Source: an uncultured Chromatiaceae bacterium (lineage in GTDB: Bacteria; Pseudomonadota; Gammaproteobacteria; Enterobacterales; Alteromonadaceae). From it: DNA of 16,515 nucleotides. The notes beneath the pieces are model-generated. The model was not told where the DNA came from and did no database searches. It saw only the letters and a program-made list of their open reading frames with translations. Position numbers and translations under genes: made by a program. Every line of letters begins with the position of its first letter. Position 1 is the stretch's first letter. Below, in pieces: positions 8,403-15,700 of the stretch. The stretch lies in contig CAMLNG010000026.1 of the NCBI GenBank assembly GCA_946481195.1, positions 1 through 16,515 of the forward strand. Direction: 5' to 3'.

Positions 8403-8520
8403 CAGCCGCTCAGTGGCTGTGCCTTCTGGCCGTTATAGCAGTCTTTACCGCTGTAACGGCAGATTTGCAGCCGCAAAATAAGACAGTTGGGTGAAACTGT
8501 CCGGATCATTGCTTTTTTTT
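8403..8520 (+). promoter_or_regulatory. Inverted-repeat-rich region between the GntR gene and fusA2
   Basis: The 232-bp gap between the regulator and fusA2 holds four successive hairpins. These are CAGCC/GGCTG (8403-8419), an 11-bp stem with a single T-G pair (8429-8439 with 8450-8460, ten-base loop), TTTGC/GCAAA (8464-8477, four-base loop), and a perfect seven-bp GACAGTT/AACTGTC stem (8482-8501). A run of eight Ts follows at 8513-8520. The T-run is 11 bases past the last stem, so a canonical terminator is doubtful. The array may end the regulator transcript by a looser mechanism or serve as a regulatory site upstream of fusA2. Confidence 0.5.
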
Positions 8521-8544
8521 CGGGCAAATCGAAATAAAATCCTG

Positions 8545-8550
8545 TATATT
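8545..8550 (+). promoter_or_regulatory. Possible -10 box for fusA2
   Basis: TATATT (8545-8550) sits in an AT-rich stretch about 40 bp before the fusA2 start and just after the T-run. It is a four- or five-of-six match to the -10 consensus. No good -35 is seen at standard spacing, so the promoter is tentative. Confidence 0.3.
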
Positions 8551-8590
8551 GTCGCCCTATTTTCTAACCCCTAGCTTAATCGAGATGACT

Positions 8591-10690
8591 ATGTCAGCAG
8601 ATTTATCCTTATACAGAAACATTGGTATCTTCGCTCACGTTGATGCCGGTAAAACCACCACGACCGAACGTATCCTGAAACTGACCGGTAAAATCCACAA
8701 GCTGGGCGAAGTTCACGAAGGTGAATCAACCACAGACTTCATGGTGCAGGAAGCCGAGCGCGGTATCACTATCCAGTCAGCCGCTGTTACCTGTTTCTGG
8801 AAAGGTCACCGTTTCAACGTCATCGACACCCCGGGCCACGTTGACTTCACCGTTGAAGTTTACCGTTCTCTGAAAGTTCTGGACGGTGGTATCGGTGTAT
8901 TCTGTGGTTCAGGCGGTGTAGAACCTCAGTCAGAAACCAACTGGCGTTATGCCAACGACGCCAAAGTTTCTCGTCTGATCTTCGTAAACAAGCTGGACCG
9001 TATCGGTGCTGACTTCATCCGTGTAACAGAACAAGTGAAAAAAGTTCTGGGCGCAACTCCACTGATCATGACTTTGCCAATCGGCCGTGAAGACACTTTC
9101 AAAGGCGTGGTTGACCTGCTGAGCGAAAAAGCTTACGTATGGGACGAGACTGGCCTGCCAGAAAACTACACTATCACTGACATCCCGGCTGACATGCTGG
9201 AAGATGTTGCTATGTACCGCGAACAGCTGATCGAAACTGCCGTTGAGCAGGACGACGACCTGCTGATGGCGTACATGGAAGGCGAAATGCCAACTGTGGA
9301 ACAAGTCAAAGCCTGTATCCGTAAAGGTACCCGCGAACTGGCGTTCTTCCCGACATTCTGTGGTTCAGCGTTCAAAAACAAAGGTATGCAGTTAGTTCTG
9401 GATGCAGTTGTTGATTACCTGCCAAACCCAACTGAAGTTAATCCACAGCCACTGACTGACGAAGACGGTGCTGAGACTGGCGAACACGCTATCGTTTCTG
9501 CTGACGAGCCATTCCGCGCGCTGGCGTTTAAGATCATGGATGACCGTTTCGGCGCCCTGACCTTTATCCGTATCTACTCAGGCGTCCTGAACAAAGGCGA
9601 CACAGTTCTGAACTCTTACACTGGTAAGACAGAACGTATCGGCCGTATGGTTGAGATGAACGCGAACGACCGTACTGACCTGACTACAGCTCAGGCCGGT
9701 GACATCATCGCCCTGGTTGGTCTGAAGAACAACACGCAAACCGGTCACACGCTGTGTGATCCAAAAGCACCTTGTACTTTAGAACCAATGGTATTCCCAG
9801 AGCCGGTAATCTCTATCTCTGTTACGCCAAAAGACAAAGGCGGCATGGAGAAGATGTCTGTAGCTATCGGTAAGATGGTTGCTGAAGATCCAACGTTCCG
9901 CGTTGAGACTGACCAGGATTCTGGCGAAACCATTCTGAAAGGCATGGGCGAACTGCACTTAGATATCAAAGTCGACATCCTGAAACGGACTTACGGCGTT
10001 GAACTGATTGTTGGTCAGCCACAGGTTGCTTACCGTGAAACTATCACTCGTGAAATCGAAGATAGCTACACGCACAAGAAACAATCTGGTGGTTCAGGTC
10101 AATACGGTAAAATCGACTACCGCATTCGTCCGGGCGAGCCAAATTCAGGCTTCAAGTTCGTGTCTACCGTAGTTGGTGGTAGCGTTCCGAAAGAATTCTA
10201 CCCAGCGATCGAAAAAGGCTTCGCGTCTATGATGTCAACAGGCACCATGGCTGGCTTCCCGGTTCTGGACGTAGAAGTTGAACTGTTCGACGGTGGTTTC
10301 CACGCAGTTGACTCTTCAGCCATCGCATTCGAAATCGCTGCGAAAGGCGCATTCCGTCAGTCAATGCCAAAAGCGGGTCCACAGCTGCTGGAACCAATCA
10401 TGAAAGTTGACGTGTTCACTCCGGAAGACCACGTTGGTGACGTGATCGGTGACCTGAACCGTCGTCGTGGCATGATCTCTGGTCAAGAGTCTGGCGCAAC
10501 TGGCGTTCGTATCAAGGCTACAGTGCCGCTGTCAGAGATGTTCGGTTACATCTCTACACTGCGTACTATGACTTCTGGCCGTGGCCAGTTCTCTATGGAA
10601 TTCGATCACTACGCGCCGTGCCCGTCTAACGTGGCTGACGCTGTTATCGCCAAAGAGAAAGAAAAGAAAGCTGCCGCTGCTAAGAACTAA
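8591..10690 (+). CDS. fusA2: Elongation factor G, second copy (EF-G 2 type)
   Basis: EF-G is the GTPase that drives ribosomal translocation and, with ribosome recycling factor, subunit splitting. The product has 699 aa from ATG 8591 ([20 protein letters not shown]), matching the EF-G 2 N-terminus of Vibrio/Shewanella; earlier in-frame starts at 8549 and 8585 have no ribosome binding site. GTPase motifs are intact: AHVDAGKT at 15-22, [13 protein letters not shown] at 79-83 and NKLD at 133-136. Domains II-V follow, with [30 protein letters not shown] and [44 protein letters not shown] is EF-G2-like. It is not beside rpsL, rpsG or tuf, so a principal fusA should exist elsewhere. Codon choice (CGT, CTG, AAC, GTT, GGT) is far more biased than in its neighbours, implying high expression. 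Confidence 0.94.
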   Translation: MSADLSLYRNIGIFAHVDAGKTTTTERILKLTGKIHKLGEVHEGESTTDFMVQEAERGITIQSAAVTCFWKGHRFNVIDTPGHVDFTVEVYRSLKVLDGGIGVFCGSGGVEPQSETNWRYANDAKVSRLIFVNKLDRIGADFIRVTEQVKKVLGATPLIMTLPIGREDTFKGVVDLLSEKAYVWDETGLPENYTITDIPADMLEDVAMYREQLIETAVEQDDDLLMAYMEGEMPTVEQVKACIRKGTRELAFFPTFCGSAFKNKGMQLVLDAVVDYLPNPTEVNPQPLTDEDGAETGEHAIVSADEPFRALAFKIMDDRFGALTFIRIYSGVLNKGDTVLNSYTGKTERIGRMVEMNANDRTDLTTAQAGDIIALVGLKNNTQTGHTLCDPKAPCTLEPMVFPEPVISISVTPKDKGGMEKMSVAIGKMVAEDPTFRVETDQDSGETILKGMGELHLDIKVDILKRTYGVELIVGQPQVAYRETITREIEDSYTHKKQSGGSGQYGKIDYRIRPGEPNSGFKFVSTVVGGSVPKEFYPAIEKGFASMMSTGTMAGFPVLDVEVELFDGGFHAVDSSAIAFEIAAKGAFRQSMPKAGPQLLEPIMKVDVFTPEDHVGDVIGDLNRRRGMISGQESGATGVRIKATVPLSEMFGYISTLRTMTSGRGQFSMEFDHYAPCPSNVADAVIAKEKEKKAAAAKN

Positions 10691-10710
10691 TTAGCACTCA
10701 GCTAAAGAAA

Positions 10711-10736
10711 AGCCCCGCTAATGCGGGGCTTTTTTT
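10711..10736 (+). terminator. Strong intrinsic terminator, likely bidirectional
   Basis: AGCCCCGC (10711-10718), loop TAAT, GCGGGGCT (10723-10730), then a run of Ts to 10736. An A-rich tract just upstream gives a T-rich tail on the other strand. It lies 20 bp after the fusA2 stop and about 50 bp past the end of the convergent aldehyde dehydrogenase gene, so it can stop both transcripts. Confidence 0.93.
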
Positions 10737-10787
10737 ATGTCCTGAGCCTGGCTTTGCAAGCACCAGCTGACCTTTTCATCAAGCGAT

Positions 10788-12329
10788 TCAGCCGCCAAAG
10801 TTCTGCCAGCAGATTGGCCGGACAAATCGCTGATAAGCCGCGCTGCCAACCGCCGTGAAACGCAAGTCTGTGCTGGCCGGAAAGGGCCCGCCGTGATGCA
10901 TGGCACTACAGACTTCAACGCCAGTCGGCATCTGATTACGAATCAGTCGGCCACAGCAGTCTGCCAGCGCCGGCAATAACGGCTGCAGCGCCTGTACATC
11001 CTGATCTGTGCCATAGACAGTACAAGTCAGCTGACCTTTGAGCGTCGGTAAGATCGCTGCTATTTCTGCCAGCGTGCGGTAACGGATTAACACTGTGGCA
11101 GGGCCAAACACTTCATGCTGCAACTGTGGTAATTCGTGCCAACGCGCCGCGTCTGTGACAAAGAGCCGCGGCAACACCTGACAGCCCTTTTCCACTTGTG
11201 GCGACTGACCTTCAGCCAGTTGCGTCACGCCAGAAAGGCCGTTGAGCACCGCACAGCTCTGGCGGTAGCCCTCAGCGATTTTTGGCGTCAGTAAAGTCAC
11301 CAGTGAAGTCGCAGTGAAACTGCCGGCAAGTGCATCCAACACCGCTGCGGTTTCGGGCTTATCAGGGACAAACACCAGACCAGGCCGGGTGCAGAACTGG
11401 CCATTGCCCTGTAACACCGACTGCGCCAGCGCAGTGGCAAAAGCTGCGCCATGCAGCGCCAGCTGTTCGGGTAACAACAACAGCGGGTTCTGTGAACCCA
11501 GTTCACCATAAAATGGCACTGGCACCGCTCGCTGCTGGATCAGTTTCTGAAAATGCAGGCCGAGCGGCTCCGAGCCGGTAAAAGCAACGGCTTTCACCAC
11601 CGGATGCTGTAACAGCTGCGCCGAAAAGTCATGGCGCTGCGCATACACCAGCTGAAAGACACCAGCGGGTAAATCACAGATCTCACGGGCTTTTTCAATC
11701 GCCTGCGCCACCAGCGCCGAAGTCGCCGGATGGGCGTTGTGCGCTTTGACAATGACCGGGCATCCGGCCGCTAAGGCACTGGCGGTATCACCACCAGCCA
11801 CCGAAAACGCCAGCGGGAAATTACTGGCGGCAAACACCAGCACTGGCCCAAGCGGCACGGTATCGAGCCTAAGTTCAGGTGCTGGTAACGGCAAACGTTG
11901 TGGCTGCGCCGGCAGATAAGTCACTGGCGCTGGCTCGTCCAAAAGGGTGGCAAACAGCCGCAGCTGGTTGCAGGTGCGGCCCCGCTCGCCTTCAACCCGC
12001 GCCTGCGGCAATGCAGTTTCCGCCATCACAGTCTCAATCAGCACGTTACCCAGCGCTTCAATTTCAAGCGCAATCTGGCGTAAGAACGCCGCGCGCCCCG
12101 CCCGGCTGTACTGCCGATATTGGCTAAAGGCCACTTGTGCGCTTTGCATCAGCGCCTGCAGCTCAGTCGCGCCCGCTTCGGGGAAAGTCCAGGGCAACAC
12201 GCGGTTTTCCGCAGGCTGATAACTGTGAAATTCAGCAATTGCCTCGCCTTGCCAGACGCCGTGAATCAGGTGACGGCCGGCAAATGCTGTGTTGGTATCT
12301 TTTAGCTGGAACAATGGATTGCCTGGCAT
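10788..12329 (-). CDS. Alpha-ketoglutarate semialdehyde (2,5-dioxovalerate) dehydrogenase
   Basis: An NAD(P)+-dependent aldehyde dehydrogenase of 513 aa. In this context it should oxidise alpha-ketoglutarate semialdehyde to alpha-ketoglutarate, the last step of hydroxyproline breakdown. ALDH landmarks are AASNFPLAFSVAGGDT with the active-site Asn170, Lys195 in IVKAHNAHP, FTGSEPLG (250-257), Glu276 in YGELGSQNP, catalytic Cys313 in GNGQFCTRPG, EVFGP at 406-410, and GGPFPAST at 480-487. The FCTRPG and GGPFPAST forms fit type-III KGSA dehydrogenases and not betaine or succinate semialdehyde enzymes. The ATG overlaps the epimerase stop by one base (TAATG) and has GAGGTG upstream, indicating translational coupling. 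It is the last gene of the minus-strand operon. Sugar-acid pathways also use this enzyme class, but the neighbours point to hydroxyproline. Confidence 0.9.
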   Translation of the reverse strand: MPGNPLFQLKDTNTAFAGRHLIHGVWQGEAIAEFHSYQPAENRVLPWTFPEAGATELQALMQSAQVAFSQYRQYSRAGRAAFLRQIALEIEALGNVLIETVMAETALPQARVEGERGRTCNQLRLFATLLDEPAPVTYLPAQPQRLPLPAPELRLDTVPLGPVLVFAASNFPLAFSVAGGDTASALAAGCPVIVKAHNAHPATSALVAQAIEKAREICDLPAGVFQLVYAQRHDFSAQLLQHPVVKAVAFTGSEPLGLHFQKLIQQRAVPVPFYGELGSQNPLLLLPEQLALHGAAFATALAQSVLQGNGQFCTRPGLVFVPDKPETAAVLDALAGSFTATSLVTLLTPKIAEGYRQSCAVLNGLSGVTQLAEGQSPQVEKGCQVLPRLFVTDAARWHELPQLQHEVFGPATVLIRYRTLAEIAAILPTLKGQLTCTVYGTDQDVQALQPLLPALADCCGRLIRNQMPTGVEVCSAMHHGGPFPASTDLRFTAVGSAAYQRFVRPICWQNFGG

Positions 12330-13330
12330 TAACGCACCTCAAAACCAAAAGCATAAGGGTCGGCATCATCGACACGGATTTGGTTGGCGCCATACACATG
12401 GGCCCAGCCGGCAATAGACGGGAACATCGCGGCAATACCAGCCACTTCGGTCGCCGCTTCCACCACACCGGTGAACTGACTGCCGATGATACTTTCATGC
12501 ACGAAACGGTCACCGACCTTCAAATCACCGCGCGCATACAGCTGCGCCATCCGGGCGCTGGTGCCGGTGCCGCAGGGCGAACGGTCGATCGCGCCATCGC
12601 CGTAGAACACCGCGTTGGCAGCATCAGAACCCGGCGTTTTCGGCTTGCCGGTCCATTGCACGTGGCTGATGCCAGCAATGCTGGCGTCGAGCGGATGCAC
12701 ACAGGAATAATGCTGATTGGCGATACTGCGCACTAAAGGGCTCCAGCGTAATACATCTGCTGCAGACCAGTGCTCAAGGCCCGGGAAATTGGCCTGTGGT
12801 TCGACTATCAAATAGAAGTTGCCACCATATGCCACGTCAAATTTGACAAGGCCAAGGCCCGGCACGTCGATTTCGCCGCCTTTGATCGCAAGGAAAGACG
12901 CCACATTACGGATTTTCACCGACGTAACTTTGTCGCCGTCGCGCTGATAACTGATACGGACCTGACCGGCCGGCACATCCAATAGCAGCTGGCCTGGCAC
13001 TTTAGGCTGGATCAGGCCCGCTTCCAGCGCCGCAGTGACAGTACCGATAGTGCCGTGTCCGCACATTGGCAAACAGCCGCTGGTTTCGATAAAGAGCACA
13101 GAGGCGTCTGCATCTGTGCTGCACGGCGGGTACAAAAAAGCGCCGGACATCATGGCATGGCCACGCGGTTCAAACATCAGCGCTTGCCGGATCCAGTCAA
13201 AACGGGCAAGAAAATCCAGCCGTTTTTCGCTCATGGTCTGACCGTTTAATTGCGGATGACCGCTGGTCACCAGCCGCACCGGGTTACCGCAGGTGTGGGC
13301 GTCGATACAAAAAAAGGTACCTTTTAGCAT
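12329..13330 (-). CDS. 4-hydroxyproline 2-epimerase (proline racemase family)
   Basis: Cofactor-independent epimerase, 333 aa, converting trans-4-hydroxy-L-proline to cis-4-hydroxy-D-proline by a two-base mechanism. The two catalytic cysteines are present: Cys90 in LPMCGHGTIG and Cys253 in DRSPCGTGTSARMAQL. Having Cys at both sites separates racemases/epimerases from trans-3-hydroxy-L-proline dehydratases, which carry Thr at the second. The N-terminal FFCIDAHTCGNPVRLV and the MFEPRGHAMMSGA segment are typical of hydroxyproline epimerases. The ribosome binding site GGAG is seven bases before the ATG. It is middle gene of the operon, 34 bp after the deaminase and overlapping the dehydrogenase. 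Proline racemase activity is an alternative, but the operon partners fit hydroxyproline. Confidence 0.93.
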   Translation of the reverse strand: MLKGTFFCIDAHTCGNPVRLVTSGHPQLNGQTMSEKRLDFLARFDWIRQALMFEPRGHAMMSGAFLYPPCSTDADASVLFIETSGCLPMCGHGTIGTVTAALEAGLIQPKVPGQLLLDVPAGQVRISYQRDGDKVTSVKIRNVASFLAIKGGEIDVPGLGLVKFDVAYGGNFYLIVEPQANFPGLEHWSAADVLRWSPLVRSIANQHYSCVHPLDASIAGISHVQWTGKPKTPGSDAANAVFYGDGAIDRSPCGTGTSARMAQLYARGDLKVGDRFVHESIIGSQFTGVVEAATEVAGIAAMFPSIAGWAHVYGANQIRVDDADPYAFGFEVR

Positions 13331-13364
13331 ACTGCTGCTCCAAAAAACCGCGTGGGCCGAACTG

Positions 13365-14321
13365 TTATTGATTCAACAAACGCTGATAGTGGCTCAGATC
13401 CGGCCGGTTCGCGAGTGCCTCGGCCAGCACTTTTTCCACATAAGCGCGTTCATCGCCAATCAGTGTCAGCCGTGGCAGACGCACCTGCTCGCTACCGCGC
13501 CCGACCAGCTGTTCGGCAAACTTGATGCACTGCACCAGAGTCGGAATAGTATCGAGCCGCAGCAATGGCATAAACCAGCGATAAATCTCCCGGGCTTCTT
13601 TTAAATAACCGGCGCGGGCCAGCGCAAACAAAGTCACGGATTCACGCGGGAATACGTTGGTGAGACCTGAGATCCAACCCGTGGCCCCCAGCAGCACCGA
13701 TTCCAGCGCAATATCGTCGACGCCACAGAAAATGATAAACCGCTCGCCAAAGCGGCTTTGCAGTTCGGTGATACGGCGGGTATCAGTGGTCGATTCTTTA
13801 ATCGCCACGATGTTCGGCTCTTGTGCCAGTACCGCGGTCATTTCCAGATTGATATCGACGCCATAGCTGACCGGGTTGTTGTAAATCATGATCGGCAGCG
13901 CTGTGGCGCGGGCCACCGTCTGATAATGCACCAGCACTTCACGGTCGGTACCACGGTACACCACGGCCGGCAGCAGCATAATGCCAGACACGCCGATCTG
14001 TTCGGCCGCCTGCACATAACTTACCGCATCTGTTGCGCTATGCTCAGTACAACCGGCGATCACCGGAATACGACCCGCGACGGTTTGCACAGTGTGACGC
14101 AAAAATTCCTGTTTTTCCGCCGCACTTAATGATGCATTTTCGCCGATGGTACCGAGCGCAATAATGCCGTCGATGCCATCTGCAATCAGCTGCTCCAGCA
14201 TGCGCTGATTGGCAGCAAAGTTAATTGTTCCATCGGCATGGAACTGAGTAGAAATTGCCGGAAACACACCAGACCATTGCGGGCAATTGGTCATGACCGG
14301 GGTAGATAAAGCAGCAGACAT
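13365..14321 (-). CDS. DapA/DHDPS family protein, probable 1-pyrroline-4-hydroxy-2-carboxylate deaminase
   Basis: Class I aldolase-fold (TIM barrel) protein of 318 aa from the dihydrodipicolinate synthase/N-acetylneuraminate lyase family. Landmarks are GVFPAISTQFHADGTIN, LGTIGENASLS at 56-66, Tyr147 in IYNNPVSYGVDI, and the Schiff-base Lys175 in IVAIKEST. Between an epimerase and a KGSA dehydrogenase, the expected role is deamination/dehydration of pyrroline-4-hydroxy-2-carboxylate to alpha-ketoglutarate semialdehyde, releasing ammonia, rather than lysine synthesis. The start at 14321 has AGGAG seven bases upstream; an open frame reaching 14543 would run back through the promoter into the divergent gene and is rejected. 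It is the first gene of the minus-strand operon. Family membership is certain; substrate is inferred from context. Confidence 0.88.
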   Translation of the reverse strand: MSAALSTPVMTNCPQWSGVFPAISTQFHADGTINFAANQRMLEQLIADGIDGIIALGTIGENASLSAAEKQEFLRHTVQTVAGRIPVIAGCTEHSATDAVSYVQAAEQIGVSGIMLLPAVVYRGTDREVLVHYQTVARATALPIMIYNNPVSYGVDINLEMTAVLAQEPNIVAIKESTTDTRRITELQSRFGERFIIFCGVDDIALESVLLGATGWISGLTNVFPRESVTLFALARAGYLKEAREIYRWFMPLLRLDTIPTLVQCIKFAEQLVGRGSEQVRLPRLTLIGDERAYVEKVLAEALANRPDLSHYQRLLNQ

Positions 14322-14343
14322 CACAGCACTCCTGAAATACAGT

Positions 14344-14381
14344 TTGACGAACCATTCGATATTTAGGATATTGTATACAAT
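14344..14381 (+). promoter_or_regulatory. Divergent hydroxyproline promoter with a 12-bp palindromic operator
   Basis: ATTGTATACAAT (14370-14381) is a perfect 12-bp palindrome of the form bound by FCD-type GntR regulators. TTGACG (14344-14349), a 17-bp spacer and GATATT (14367-14372) form a plausible + strand promoter whose -10 overlaps the palindrome. On the minus strand the palindrome lies between TTGTAA or TTGCTT as -35 and TATCCT or TAAATA as -10. One bound dimer could block both directions. The repressor is inferred to be the GntR protein encoded at 7699-8358. Confidence 0.65.
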
Positions 14382-14407
14382 CTTACAAAAGCAAGTGAAA
14401 TCGACAA

Positions 14408-15685
14408 ATGAATACAGAGTCAAAGCCCTGTGTCGCCGTGATTGGCGCCGGTATTGTTGGCCTGACGACAGCGCTGCAGCTGCAGCGCGCCGGTCTGCCC
14501 GTCGTGCTATTGGATGCGCAGGGCCCCGGCAGCGGTTGCTCACGCGGTAACGCCGGTCATTTTGCGACAGAACAGGTGTTTCCGCTGGCGTCCATCGCGG
14601 TACTGCGACAATTGCCCGCGATGCTGTTGGATCCGACCGGTCCGCTGCGGCTACGTATTGGTTACTTTTTTAAAGCCCTGCCCTGGCTGCTGCGGTTTGT
14701 TGCCAATGTGCGGCCTGCCCGGCAGCAAGCGCTGCAGCAGGCGCTGACTGCATTAAATCAGCAAGCATTACCGGCCTGGCAACGGCTGTTGCCACAAGCA
14801 GAAGCGACAGACTTAGTGCAGTTTCGCGGTGCTTTGCTGGTGTCAGAGCAACCGGACTTAATCAATCTGGCACAAACTTTCCGCCAATACCGCGACGCCG
14901 GTATTGCCGTTAACTGGCTGGAGCAATCAGCGCTGCGCTCGCGTGAACCGGGGCTCGGCACGCAAGTCAAAGGGGCGATAGAATTTCCGGAAGTGGCTCA
15001 TACGGTAGACCCTTATGCGCTTTGTTTGCGGCTTTATCAGCAATTTATCGCTGTGGGTGGTCTGTTCCGCCAGCAGCAGGTGCAGCAGATCCGGGCATGT
15101 AATAACGGCTATCAGCTGGACCTCAAGCCCGACCCGAAAATCCCCCAGTCCGGGCCTGGTGAACTGACATTGCAGGCCGGCAAGCTGGTGATCTGTGCCG
15201 GCGCCGCATCGCATCAGCTATGCGCGGAGCTGGGTTATCAGGTGCCACTGGAAGCAGAACGCGGCTACCATCTGATGACGCAAAGCCGGCCATTACAAAG
15301 CCCGGTCAGTTCGCTGGAGCGCAAATTTATTATGACGCCGATGCAACAAGGCTTGCGGCTGGCCGGCACTGTGGAATTTGCCGGGCTTAACAGCGCACCG
15401 GACTATCGCCGCGCCAAGGTGTTATTACAACACGCCAATCAGTTACTGGCAGAACCAACGATCGCCAATCCGGAGTTGGAGCCCTGGGCCGGCAACCGGC
15501 CGTCATTGCCGGATTCGCTGCCGGTGTTAGGGCAAGCGCCGCGCCATCCGGGGGTTTATTTCAACTTTGGCCATCAACACCTGGGGTTGACCTGGGCGGC
15601 ACTGACTGCAGAGCTCACCAGCACCCTGCTGCTGGGGCAAGCTCCGGGGCTTGATCTCAGCCCTTATCGCATCGACCGGTTTTAA
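14408..15685 (+). CDS. FAD-dependent D-amino-acid (probable cis-4-hydroxy-D-proline) dehydrogenase
   Basis: A 425-aa DadA-like oxidoreductase of the DAO family. The N-terminal FAD-binding Rossmann motif is VAVIGAGIVGLTTALQLQRAG, with the GxGxxG at 13-18, and the next acidic residue follows in VVLLDAQGPGSGCSRGNAGHFA. The C-terminus has the FAD-closing WAGNRPSLPDSLPVLG and FGHQHLGLTWA. In the pathway it should oxidise cis-4-hydroxy-D-proline to pyrroline-4-hydroxy-2-carboxylate, passing electrons to the respiratory chain or oxygen. It is divergent from the deaminase-epimerase-dehydrogenase operon and shares its 86-bp promoter. The ATG has only a weak AAGTGA upstream. No subunit-type partner genes for a heteromeric enzyme are present, so it is likely a single-chain enzyme. 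A general D-amino-acid dehydrogenase is the alternative. Confidence 0.88.
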   Translation: MNTESKPCVAVIGAGIVGLTTALQLQRAGLPVVLLDAQGPGSGCSRGNAGHFATEQVFPLASIAVLRQLPAMLLDPTGPLRLRIGYFFKALPWLLRFVANVRPARQQALQQALTALNQQALPAWQRLLPQAEATDLVQFRGALLVSEQPDLINLAQTFRQYRDAGIAVNWLEQSALRSREPGLGTQVKGAIEFPEVAHTVDPYALCLRLYQQFIAVGGLFRQQQVQQIRACNNGYQLDLKPDPKIPQSGPGELTLQAGKLVICAGAASHQLCAELGYQVPLEAERGYHLMTQSRPLQSPVSSLERKFIMTPMQQGLRLAGTVEFAGLNSAPDYRRAKVLLQHANQLLAEPTIANPELEPWAGNRPSLPDSLPVLGQAPRHPGVYFNFGHQHLGLTWAALTAELTSTLLLGQAPGLDLSPYRIDRF

Positions 15686-15700
15686 CCGGACACCAAGGCG

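Noticed and set aside
8482..8520. Intrinsic terminator for the GntR gene (7-bp stem plus T8)
   Set aside because: The T-run begins 11 bases after the stem, too far for a canonical terminator; it is reported as part of the structured leader instead.
8549..8590. Upstream start for fusA2
   Set aside because: The start at 8549 overlaps the -10-like box and has no ribosome binding site; EF-G 2 proteins begin close to the residue encoded at 8591.
12137..12736. 199-aa open frame on the plus strand across the epimerase/dehydrogenase junction
   Set aside because: It runs antisense to two well-supported genes and through their coupled TAATG junction; no domain is visible.
13365..14321. dapA for lysine biosynthesis
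   Set aside because: Family folds agree, but the operon with a hydroxyproline epimerase and a semialdehyde dehydrogenase points to the catabolic deaminase.
14322..14543. N-terminal extension of the DapA-like protein
   Set aside because: It would read through the divergent promoter and palindrome into the dehydrogenase gene; the ATG at 14321 has a good AGGAG and starts the family fold.
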